Positions 1-8,700 of a stretch of 14,217 nucleotides of DNA are shown piece by piece. The notes beneath the pieces are model-generated. The model did not search any database. It was not told the DNA's origin and saw nothing but the letters and a program-made list of their open reading frames with translations. The stretch is from Cloacimonetes bacterium UBA3541 (lineage in GTDB: Bacteria; Cloacimonadota; Cloacimonadia; Cloacimonadales; Cloacimonadaceae). Location: assembly GCA_002376725.1 (NCBI GenBank), contig DFOM01000052.1, forward strand, positions 1-14,217, written 5' to 3'. A program made the position numbers and the translations under genes. Within the stretch, counting starts at the first letter, position 1, and every line of letters starts with the position of its first letter.

Positions 1-324
1 GGCAACATAAGCTTCATAAGTGGGATAAGTATACCAATCTTTAAAGGAATCTCCCACTTCCCGCATAGGTTGTTCAACCCCATACCCAGGTTTTTGGAGC
101 AATTGAGGTTGATAATCAAGTTGCTGAAAAGCCTGCCATTCTTCATCATTAGCAAATGCCCAGACTACATTTCCCTGAACTTTGGCAATAGATATAATCT
201 CAGTCAGGAACTCCAATTCTGATTTATTCTGTATTTCAAACTGAAAATAGTATTCATTCCAATCTCTTGCCAACACAGGCAAAGAAATCAGGATTAATAG
301 GATTAGGGGTAATATATGTTTCAT
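1..324 (-). CDS. Secreted M14-family zinc carboxypeptidase, N-terminal part (cut by window edge)
   Basis: Only the first 108 codons are inside the window; the catalytic domain lies beyond base 1. The translation opens with a type I signal peptide (MKHILPLILLILISLPVLA, likely cleavage after Ala19). A propeptide-like segment follows (about residues 21-90, including EYYFQFEI and GNVVWAFANDEEW). It ends in DWYTYPTYEAYVA, at about residues 96-108. From memory, a W-x-x-YPTYEAY stretch after such a propeptide marks the entry to the M14 (carboxypeptidase T/A-like) domain in secreted enzymes of FCB-group bacteria. The zinc ligands (HxxE and a later His) cannot be checked here. The ATG at 322-324 lies 8 bp after the C25 protease stop, and its Shine-Dalgarno overlaps that stop, so the two genes are surely co-expressed. 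The inferred role is trimming residues from C-termini of peptides released by the C25 enzyme outside the cytoplasm. The family call is fairly secure; substrate preference is unknown. Confidence 0.72.
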   Translation of the reverse strand, partial: MKHILPLILLILISLPVLARDWNEYYFQFEIQNKSELEFLTEIISIAKVQGNVVWAFANDEEWQAFQQLDYQPQLLQKPGYGVEQPMREVGDSFKDWYTYPTYEAYVA

Positions 325-328
325 AATA

Positions 329-335
329 TCCTTCA
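329..335 (-). promoter_or_regulatory. Ribosome binding site overlapping the upstream stop codon (C25 to M14 coupling)
   Basis: On the minus strand the sequence reads TGAAGGATATTATG. The TGA (333-335) ends the C25 protease, AAGGA (329-333) is the Shine-Dalgarno of the carboxypeptidase, and the ATG follows after 4 bases. A ribosome terminating on the protease therefore sits on the start site of the next gene. This supports one mRNA and translational coupling. Confidence 0.7.
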
Positions 336-3300
336 ATATTTAGAGATCTGGTTATTTACAGCTTTCACATAGTAGAAAGCCTTATTATGTACTTCTGAAT
401 CTATATATTGCAAATCCGACACCGTAGCAATTAATTCAAAACCTTCATAAGGATTCACTGTAGAACGATAGATTTTATACTGATTCGCATATGGCACTTC
501 ATTCCAGCTAAGAAGATAACCCTCAGTAGAAGGGGATAGATTAACTATGGGTGAAGTAAGTTCTATAGAGGGGACTCCATTGAGATTTATAAGACCGACC
601 TCCTCTCCGAAATGAAGATTATAAGTTTCCAGAACAGGATAAACTGTCTCTGTGCTACAATCAAAGATTTTGAAACTAATATTTTCACCATCTGCGGCAA
701 GATTAACTAAAAGAGTTGTATAAGTTATTCCACTATCAGGGACCACTTCAGCCATCCCTCTACATTCATTTCCAACAAAAGCACCGACCCAATCATTGAG
801 TTCACAGGGTTCACCATTAATAGTAACAATACTATAGATTGTAGCAGAATTATTGGGATAAACCACCACATTCCAATCTGGCATAGGAGAAGGGTAAACG
901 ATAACTTCTACCTGATCATAAGCAATAGCAGAACCATCTGAAACAGAGAAAGTTAAAGTTTCTGTTCCTGTCCAGTTTACCGGTGCAGAAAAAGTTACCA
1001 GATAATTTTGAATCTGGATTAGAATATTATTATTGCCACTGTAATTAATCTGAAGTTCATCATTATCTGCATCATAAATATAAGAAGAAAAATCTACCTG
1101 CAAAGTTCCATTTTTTATGAAGCTGAAACTTTCAGGAAGATTGATAGTCGGAGGAGTATTTGGAATAAATCCTGAACCTGTGACTACAATATTTACAGTA
1201 GGATTATTAGGATCGTTGCTGGTAATAATTACATTGCCTGCATAGGTAGTTGCCGATACAGGTGAAAAAATAAGATTATATATTTTGCTGGAAGATGGAT
1301 TGATTGAATAGCTCAGAGTATTGCGTGTATAATCTTTTTGGCTGGAAGAAGAAATATAACTGCTTTCTTTTGAAACAAGTTCCATAACACTATAACCTGG
1401 AGGGGTAGTGATTTCACCAGAAAGTAAAGCTGTTCCTGTATTCTGGATGGAGAACTGTTCCTGAACACTGCTATTAACTGTCACATCACCAAAATTAATA
1501 GTTAACGGATTAACCACAATAACAGGAATTGATATTCCAGCGACAGTCAGGGTTACTGGAATATTTATAGAAGAATTAGTCGGGTCATTACTACTTATAA
1601 TAAGGTTAGTATTATAAGTACCGAGACTGAGTCCTGTAGAATTAAAGCCTACTGGAATAGTTTGAGCTGGTTCATTATAGGCAATATTCCCACTATACGA
1701 ACTTCCACCTGCAACCGTAAGCCAGGTGGGTAAATTAACAGATGAGCTTTTAGTAACGACTACTTTATCTAAACAAACACCATATCCATAGTTAGCAATT
1801 CCTTCAAAAGCAATATAATATGTGGAAGAAAGACTGGGTAGTGTAATAGTTTCTTGTGTCCAGTTAACGATACTGGAAGTATAACTGGTGATAAGATTCC
1901 AGTTTCCTGTGGCGGAGGTCCTATAATAAACTTTAAGCTGGTCTTGATCTCCAGACCAGACTTCCTGGGTGTGCCAGAAGGTTAAAGTAGCAGTTTCAGC
2001 TTCACTAAGATTTAACGAAGGAGTGATTAATTTAGTTGTGTATCCATTCCTGCTGCCATAATAGAATCGGGCATTATAAGTACCATTATAAGCAGATGAA
2101 GGATGTCCATTAAATCCACCTGTGGTAAAAGTCCAGGCTATTGAACCACTCACATAGGCTTGGGTCCAGCCAGAAGGAATTGAACCTCCATTTTCAAAAC
2201 TCTCATTCAGGATCGTAGTAGATTGGGTCGGTGGGGAAACGGTAAAGCTCAAAGTTCCAGTTCCCGTATTTCCAATGGTCAGGTTTTGTATGGCAGTCTG
2301 ATCAGGATTTAACTGCTGAGTAAAACTTGAAGGGGAATAGGTTATAGAAGGAGGAATATAATCTATGGAGATTGGAAAAATAATGTCATCTATCCAGGCA
2401 CAATCAGAACCACTACTAACCGATACATCTTTAGTATATGCCCATTGTAGAGTATGTTGTCCAGCAGGAATGTTGAAACTCACCTGAGTCCAATCTACAG
2501 TTCCTGACCAGCTTCCCTGAACTGTTCCATCAACTGAAAATGTAAGAAAGTCATAACTGGCTTCAGAGGAGACTTTATACCAGAAAGAGAGTGTTCCAGC
2601 TGAGCTGAATATTCTGATTATTTCCAGAGTGCTGGATTGATTGTGAGTTATAGTTCCACTACGAGCGGAGTAGTTACCACTATGATGAGTGCTGGAATCT
2701 ATAATCCAGGGATAGGTTCCCATAGTCCAGCTAAAGGCATTGAAGTTTCCTGTCTCAAAGTCTTCTAAGATAAGTCCTATGGTTACAGGTTCAATTTTAT
2801 CAGCACTATAAGCTCCAGCTGTAGCATTAAAGTTCAGAGTAATTACGGTTCCTATAGTTAGACTGGAACTGGCAGTTAGATTAAAAGAAAGAGTGGCATT
2901 ACCGGAAGCAGATATAGCTGAGAAAACTACAGAACCGTTATTTATAGTTATACCAGAATCGGAACAGGACATAGTTGCTATTCCAGAAGGAGAAAGAGAA
3001 CTTCCATTATTATTCAAAGAAAGTGAGATAGTGACCGTTTCTCCGGAGTCTAATCTACCATTGTTGTTTCCTGTAGGATCAGAGATAGTAATATTTCCAA
3101 ATTCCAGAGCAGGGGCAGATATAGTCCTGGTAAATTCATAGGTCCAGGGAGAATATCCTGTTATAGTCATAGTAATGGTTAAATTAGCCACAGTATTATT
3201 GGCAATGTTATCGGAGATATTGAGGGTAAAAGCATTATCTACTGTAGTAGAAGCACTGATAGCTAAAGAAGGGATAGTGATAGTATTGTTAGTAATGGTA

Positions 3301-5561
3301 ATACCAGCAGTGAGACAAGACAAAACACAGCTTACATTGGTGGCAGTAGCAGAACCAACATTAGTGAAAGTTACATCAAAGAATCCTGATTCATTATATT
3401 CCGGGATATCATTATTATCATCCTCATAAACCACAGAAGATACAGTCATCAAGGGACATGAGGGAGATATAATATTAATATTATCCATAACGGTTTTTCT
3501 ATTTTGTGCAGTGATAACCAGAGTTGCTGTTCCAGTATCAGTAAAAGGAGTTATATTCAAAGTCAAATTTCCGGAAGCATCAGTTATACCTGTTCCATAG
3601 ATAATTCCATTCATTGTTAAACCGATTCTGGAATAGGGTGCTGCTCCTGTGATAGTAAAAGAGGTAGCTCCAACAAGAATCTGATGGTTATAAGAAGCAG
3701 TATTATTAGAGGGAACTCCAAAATAGGGCATCAGAGAAGGGTCACCCATAATGGAATAGATTTCCCAATAGTAATTAGTTAAAGCACTGGCTGCCTGAGA
3801 AACAGCCATATTTCCCATCCAGATAACTTCTCCAGTGGTTTGAGCCCAGTTAGTGAAAGCTTCATTATGAGTGTGGAACATAGCATCATAAGTACCTAAG
3901 GTACTGGCATTATAGGTAGGAGCCGAACCAGTTGCTGTTCCTTTTGCTCCAACTGCCCACCAGTAGTCTTCATTCCAGTAAGTAGAGTTTGTTCCTCCTA
4001 TATAGATAACTCCTCCTGCATTTGCTTTTCGGATAATAGCCTCACCGAAGCAAGGTCCACCTGCAAAATTGAATTTATTGGTTAGACAGCAATTTCCCAC
4101 AAAAACACTAAATTTTCCTGTATTAGTCATAGCATTTGCATTAGAAACCGTAAATGAAGGATCATACCATCCAATTTCACTGCCGTGAGCAGTATAATTT
4201 AAATATCCTCTACCTTCATTGGCGTTAGCTATTATATTCGCATCACTACTGGCGGAAGCAGGATAGAGATAGGTATTAGAAGTTATACCATTGCTGGAAT
4301 TAAAATAATACTGAGTTCCATAGTTGATGGCACCATTAGCATGAGTAGGTGACCAGTTTGCATCAGCACCTGCAATCATAACCACTTTACCAAGATAGCT
4401 TAAATCAGTCATCTGGGTTTTTTCAAAGGTGATAGTTTTATTTACAATACTGGTAAGTTCTGTGGGAGAAGAGACGGAAAATCTCCCAAAATACATTTCT
4501 GGAACATAATCAGAACCCTGGAGACGAACATATTTCAGGTCGGTTGGATGAGTACCAGTAATACCTGAATTAGTAACAATACTAATTGTACCAGATTCAT
4601 CACCAATAATTAAAAGATAGGTAGGAGCAGGATTTTGAGCAGTAGCGGAAGACCAGACACTTTGCATATAGCTAATTATCGCACTGGTGGTATTACTAGT
4701 AATGGTTCCGCCAGATCCTATAGTAGCTATGGTAACAGCATAACCTTGCTGAATTTTCCAATCCACAAGGCTCTGGATATAAGATGTATATCCAACTGGA
4801 CAGAGAATAAGCATCTTAGTGGGATAACGAACAGTGCTAGAACGATTATCCTTTTGCCAGTTAAAGATAGTTTTGGCATAAAGTTCATCAAATTCATAGG
4901 AGGCAGTGCGAGCGAGTAATTCTTCCGTTGCAGCAAGATCCGGATGGTTAAAAGTTATCCTAAACGTTACTTCTTTGGTAACTTGAAGTTCTCCTTGAAC
5001 AGGATTATAGCTTATCGGTTCAAAGAACATCTGGAAAAGACGAACTCCACGCATATAGCCTATTTCTTCCACATAAAAAAGCTCATTTTTGGTGAAAGAA
5101 TCAAGTTTGTAGATATCTTCATTCATTTCAAAGGGAATTAAGGAAGGATCCTCAGATTTAGAGACAGAACGCTGAGTGGGAATTACAGGATGAAGCAGCA
5201 ATGAATTTGTTTTATCCAGAGTTTCTAATTTACGATCTATTATCTCAAAATTTACCGTTGCTGCGATTGGGACAGCAAAGAATTTACTCTGCATAGGAAG
5301 CTTAGGTTCACCTATTCGTGGAGTAAAATTATAGCCCTCAATAGTGAGTTCATCAAAAGTTCCGGCTTTTGTGGTGACTTCTTTAAGTTCTAATTTTCCG
5401 ATTTCAAATTTTACTTCAAAGCCATACTGGTTGTTATTTAGAAGTCTTGTAGTGGTGGGAAGATTGGAAAATGTGATAGTTCTGGATTCATCAGCAAATA
5501 AAAAAGAGCAGCAAATGAAACTAAAAACTATCAGCGATAAAATCAGCTTCTTAACTTTCAT
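333..5561 (-). CDS. Secreted gingipain-like cysteine protease (peptidase family C25) with long multidomain beta-sandwich tail
   Basis: This is a 1742-residue exported endopeptidase. Domains in order: type I signal peptide (residues 1-23, FLFA|D); C25-type propeptide (about 24-240); catalytic caspase-like domain (about 246-616). The catalytic His459 lies in YTAHGSEIGW. A Cys-Cys pair (491-492) precedes GGPCFGEAI, and Cys492 best matches the gingipain nucleophile in my from-memory alignment. The domain ends with the family's typical GDPSLMPYF. It is followed by a post-catalytic Ig-like domain (about 617-700), two CARDB/NEW3-like domains (about 705-930), a jelly-roll domain (931-1065) and an ASPM/Hydin-like repeat (about 1072-1342). 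That repeat is interrupted by a cleaved-adhesin-like domain (about 1116-1272). A second such repeat (1346-1463), a cadherin-like domain (1468-1557), an AFVGNECRG-type domain (1561-1664) and a terminal FN3 (1665-1742) complete the protein. No type IX sorting tail is visible. The start is supported by AAAGGA 7 bases upstream. Cleavage specificity (Arg, Lys or other) cannot be assigned. Confidence 0.9.
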   Translation of the reverse strand: MKVKKLILSLIVFSFICCSFLFADESRTITFSNLPTTTRLLNNNQYGFEVKFEIGKLELKEVTTKAGTFDELTIEGYNFTPRIGEPKLPMQSKFFAVPIAATVNFEIIDRKLETLDKTNSLLLHPVIPTQRSVSKSEDPSLIPFEMNEDIYKLDSFTKNELFYVEEIGYMRGVRLFQMFFEPISYNPVQGELQVTKEVTFRITFNHPDLAATEELLARTASYEFDELYAKTIFNWQKDNRSSTVRYPTKMLILCPVGYTSYIQSLVDWKIQQGYAVTIATIGSGGTITSNTTSAIISYMQSVWSSATAQNPAPTYLLIIGDESGTISIVTNSGITGTHPTDLKYVRLQGSDYVPEMYFGRFSVSSPTELTSIVNKTITFEKTQMTDLSYLGKVVMIAGADANWSPTHANGAINYGTQYYFNSSNGITSNTYLYPASASSDANIIANANEGRGYLNYTAHGSEIGWYDPSFTVSNANAMTNTGKFSVFVGNCCLTNKFNFAGGPCFGEAIIRKANAGGVIYIGGTNSTYWNEDYWWAVGAKGTATGSAPTYNASTLGTYDAMFHTHNEAFTNWAQTTGEVIWMGNMAVSQAASALTNYYWEIYSIMGDPSLMPYFGVPSNNTASYNHQILVGATSFTITGAAPYSRIGLTMNGIIYGTGITDASGNLTLNITPFTDTGTATLVITAQNRKTVMDNINIISPSCPLMTVSSVVYEDDNNDIPEYNESGFFDVTFTNVGSATATNVSCVLSCLTAGITITNNTITIPSLAISASTTVDNAFTLNISDNIANNTVANLTITMTITGYSPWTYEFTRTISAPALEFGNITISDPTGNNNGRLDSGETVTISLSLNNNGSSLSPSGIATMSCSDSGITINNGSVVFSAISASGNATLSFNLTASSSLTIGTVITLNFNATAGAYSADKIEPVTIGLILEDFETGNFNAFSWTMGTYPWIIDSSTHHSGNYSARSGTITHNQSSTLEIIRIFSSAGTLSFWYKVSSEASYDFLTFSVDGTVQGSWSGTVDWTQVSFNIPAGQHTLQWAYTKDVSVSSGSDCAWIDDIIFPISIDYIPPSITYSPSSFTQQLNPDQTAIQNLTIGNTGTGTLSFTVSPPTQSTTILNESFENGGSIPSGWTQAYVSGSIAWTFTTGGFNGHPSSAYNGTYNARFYYGSRNGYTTKLITPSLNLSEAETATLTFWHTQEVWSGDQDQLKVYYRTSATGNWNLITSYTSSIVNWTQETITLPSLSSTYYIAFEGIANYGYGVCLDKVVVTKSSSVNLPTWLTVAGGSSYSGNIAYNEPAQTIPVGFNSTGLSLGTYNTNLIISSNDPTNSSINIPVTLTVAGISIPVIVVNPLTINFGDVTVNSSVQEQFSIQNTGTALLSGEITTPPGYSVMELVSKESSYISSSSQKDYTRNTLSYSINPSSSKIYNLIFSPVSATTYAGNVIITSNDPNNPTVNIVVTGSGFIPNTPPTINLPESFSFIKNGTLQVDFSSYIYDADNDELQINYSGNNNILIQIQNYLVTFSAPVNWTGTETLTFSVSDGSAIAYDQVEVIVYPSPMPDWNVVVYPNNSATIYSIVTINGEPCELNDWVGAFVGNECRGMAEVVPDSGITYTTLLVNLAADGENISFKIFDCSTETVYPVLETYNLHFGEEVGLINLNGVPSIELTSPIVNLSPSTEGYLLSWNEVPYANQYKIYRSTVNPYEGFELIATVSDLQYIDSEVHNKAFYYVKAVNNQISKY

Positions 5562-5568
5562 AATTAAT

Positions 5569-5574
5569 TCCTTT
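5569..5574 (-). promoter_or_regulatory. Ribosome binding site of the C25 protease
   Basis: On the minus strand AAAGGA lies 7 bases upstream of the ATG at 5559-5561. It fixes the start immediately before the lysine-rich head of the signal peptide (MKVKK). Confidence 0.65.
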
Positions 5575-5588
5575 ATTTCTCATTGGCT

Positions 5589-5618
5589 ATTATATTTAAA
5601 GTTAAAGTCAATATTATA
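5589..5618 (-). promoter_or_regulatory. Candidate promoter region of the C25-M14 operon (two TATAAT boxes)
   Basis: The 210-bp gap upstream of the protease carries two exact TATAAT hexamers on the minus strand (5589-5594 and 5613-5618). A TTGACT (5606-5611) precedes the nearer one by only 11 bases, too short for a normal sigma-70 spacer. The farther box has no good -35 element. Because a probable terminator separates this gene from addA, a promoter must exist in this gap. The exact position is uncertain in such AT-rich DNA. Confidence 0.3.
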
Positions 5619-5710
5619 AAATATAGTTCTATAAAAACCGTTTAATAATTTAAGCATAATTTATTCCATAGTAAATATTTATATCAAAAGAATCATTTTT
5701 TACTACTTCA

Positions 5711-5748
5711 TTACAAAAAGAAATCTGGAGAATGATAACTCCAGCTTT
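5711..5748 (-). terminator. Probable Rho-independent terminator after addA
   Basis: On the minus strand CTGGAG (5739-5744), an 8-base loop and CTCCAG (5725-5730) form a 6-bp stem with a mostly G+C core. The stem is followed by ATTTCTTTTTG, a T-rich tail. The hairpin begins 27 bases after the TGA of the helicase-nuclease gene, the expected place for terminating the addBA transcript. AAAG/CTTT flanks could add pairs across a small bulge. The stem is short, so efficiency may be modest. Confidence 0.55.
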
Positions 5749-5771
5749 CTATCAAGGAGATTAAGAGAGTG

Positions 5772-8700
5772 TCACAAATTTAAAGGGATAAATTTAGCTT
5801 CTATACTAAAGTTGCCATCTTTGATAGCAGGCAAATTGGCTAGAGCAGTTTTATAGCGTTGCAACTGTTCTTGTTCATAAGTTACTCCAGTTTTGTAATC
5901 CAGAATCAGAGCTCGTTTTTGTTTAGTATCAAGAAGCAATCGGTCTAGGCGATATTGGTTACCTTCAAACCAGATAGTAAATTCGGTGAAGACTTTATCG
6001 TAGCCGGAGGGGAATAATTCAAAAGTAGGTAGTATATTTTTAAGGGAATTAATTTTATCCTCTATTTCTGACCGAGTTAGAATATTGCCATATTTTAAAA
6101 GACATTGCTTAAAAGCATATTCGTGTTCTTCGGGAAGATTTTTTTTCAGAAAACTGAGATAATAATGGATAAGGTCTCCAAAGAGGTTAGGACGGTTAAT
6201 TAGCCATTTTTTCCCTAGCATCATAAACATATTTTTTCTGGCATCGGATAATTCTTTTAGAGCATACGGTTCTTTTGGAAGAAGAACGGAATATAGATTA
6301 GTAAGATCAGGTTTTTCAAATGTAATTTCTTTTTCATTTTTGTCTGAGGTATCATCTGTTTCTGCTGGGAATTGTATGGAATACCATTTTTTATCTGATA
6401 GTATTGGTTCATTACTTAATTGGCAAAGATAATCCCTAATCATTTTAGTTATTAGAAAAGGTAAATAGTTTTTACTCTCTCTTTTATTTGTTATAATATC
6501 ATCCAGTTCATCTTTACTTTCATAAACCATACATAAATTTAGAGAAGTTTTTGCCCGCGTAAAAGCTACATAAAGAGTATTCATTTCTTCCAGCATATCT
6601 TGTTGTTCTGCTAATTCAAATAATTCTTTTTTACTGGAATATTTAAGGATTTTATCATAGTGGCAGGTAAAACCGATATCACTTAGCTTTGAAAAAGTTT
6701 TATCCTTATATTTGGGATATAAAGAAAGGTTATAAGCATCGGAATTAGAAGTAGATGAGAGATTGTAGAAGAGAAAAACCTGGTTAAATTCAAGACCCTT
6801 AGCTTTATGTATGGTTAGCAGTTGCAGAGGTATATCTCCACTTAAAGGAACCTGTTTCATAAAATCCTGTGCTTGGTTATCATCCATAAAATCAAGGAAA
6901 GCGGGAATGGATTTAGTTTTATCGGTTTTATTAAGCTCATAATCTTGAATTAGTGAAATAAAGGCATTGATATTTATGTAATCTCGTTCGGTTAAATTTT
7001 TCTTGGGTAAAAATAGGTCTAAAAATTCAAGACAGAGTTCTGAAATGTTTTCCCTCTCTTTTTGGGAAAATTCATATAAAGTCTGAACTAGCGGATATTC
7101 CGAGAAATCTGGTGTTTCAGAACTCTTTATAGATTGATTGATGATAGTTATTATTTTCTTTAAGGGTTTAGATTTGAGCATAATATAGTTAGAACGAAGG
7201 ACAGTGAGGAATTCTAACCAATCATTATAGTTGACGAATTTGAGTAAAGAAACTAAAGGATAGACGAAAGAATGCTCAGTTATCAAACTACTGGGTTGGT
7301 AGATACTTTCAATTCCAGCTTCTTCCAAGAGCAATTGCATTGTTTCTAATTGAGAATTGGTACGACAGAGTACTGCCATAGTGTAATCTTTCTTATCTTT
7401 ATTTTGTTCCCAGGCGGGTTGGATAGATTTCTGAACAAATTCCCGTATAATATTGTCTTTTTTTGAATTTTCATCCGTTTTAGAATAATGATTGATATAA
7501 AGTTCTAGATTAGTTGGATATTTTTGTTTTACGGCTGCTTCACATTTTGTGTATTTCCAAACCAGGTTTTTTTCTTTTAAACCTTGTTGAAAAGCTTCAT
7601 TAGAAAAGACATAGTTGATAAAATCCATCATTGCTTGACTGGAACGATAGGATTTATTGAGGATTTCATCTTTAGGGGTATTTTGAGAAACAGTAGGTAA
7701 GATATCTTTTAGATTAAGAAGAAGGTCTCTTTCACCACCTCTCCAGCCAAAAATGGATTGTTTTTCATCGCCTACCACAACAACTTTTTGATTTTCTGTA
7801 GTTCCTACGCCAGAACTCAATTCCAGCATAATAGGTTTGAGGATAAAAAATTGTAAAAGTGAAGTGTCTTGAAATTCATCAATAAAAAGGAAATGAGTGC
7901 GATGCGTGAGGAATAGATAGAATTCATTATCAATATTAGTATTATCCCAATCAATACTTTCTTCATTGCCTTTTAAGAGACTTTCCAGAGTGAGCCAGGA
8001 AACATCATTGTAGGTTAATCTTTTGTTGTTATATAATAGTTTGTCATATTCTTCTAAAACTTCTTTCCAGATGCTTAAAATAAAGCGCTGTTCAGGGATA
8101 AACTTCTTATATAATAAATAATCAGCCATTCCTTCAACCAGACAATCTAAATTATGAGTAAAACATTGTCTATCTCTATCATTTATCAATGATTTTATCT
8201 TATTAACATTATAAATATTTGAACCATCTTTTTTGTAATCTGAACATACTTTGAACATTTTATATATTTTTTCTATCTCTTCGTTTTGCTGATTCTGCTC
8301 CTCCTGGACTAAAAAATATTCATCAATTTCCATTATCAATTGATCAAAATCGTGGGGAAAAGATTTAAAACATTTTTTAAAATCACTTCTAAAAAGCTCA
8401 TCAGGTTTAGCGCGTACACATTTTTCTTTTAACGAATTAAGATAATCAATAAATAAGGTTCTTACCTTTTCTAAAGTTACCTTTGCTCTTTCTTCACACA
8501 TGTCTTCGTGTTCACAGAGATACATTAAAGAATCAGTATCAAAGCTTTTCTGGCTAGCTTTGATCAATTGTAACATCAAGCTTTTATGGATAAGAGACTG
8601 GAAGAATTTATCATAGGTATTAAGAGTAGTAGATACTCTGGATTTCAATAGGGTCTCTACTTTCTGAAACAGGTCTGAATTGTAATCTAGCAGGAATTTA

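Noticed and set aside
5522..5561. Lipoprotein signal at the C25 N-terminus because of the Cys-Cys at residues 17-18
   Set aside because: The residues before the cysteines (SFI) do not fit a lipobox, and a good type I cleavage site (FLFA before Asp24) follows.
2893..5619. Plus-strand open frames of 65-94 codons within and overlapping the protease gene (2893-3141, 3175-3429, 4635-4919, 4944-5141, 5344-5619), and the minus-strand 4727-4936 frame
   Set aside because: They run antisense to, or in another frame of, a complete 1742-residue gene with strong domain evidence, and their products resemble no protein family I recognise.
5643..5664. Imperfect 9-bp AT-only inverted repeat in the gap before the C25 gene
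   Set aside because: It is made almost only of A and T with a mismatch; such structures are expected by chance in this composition.
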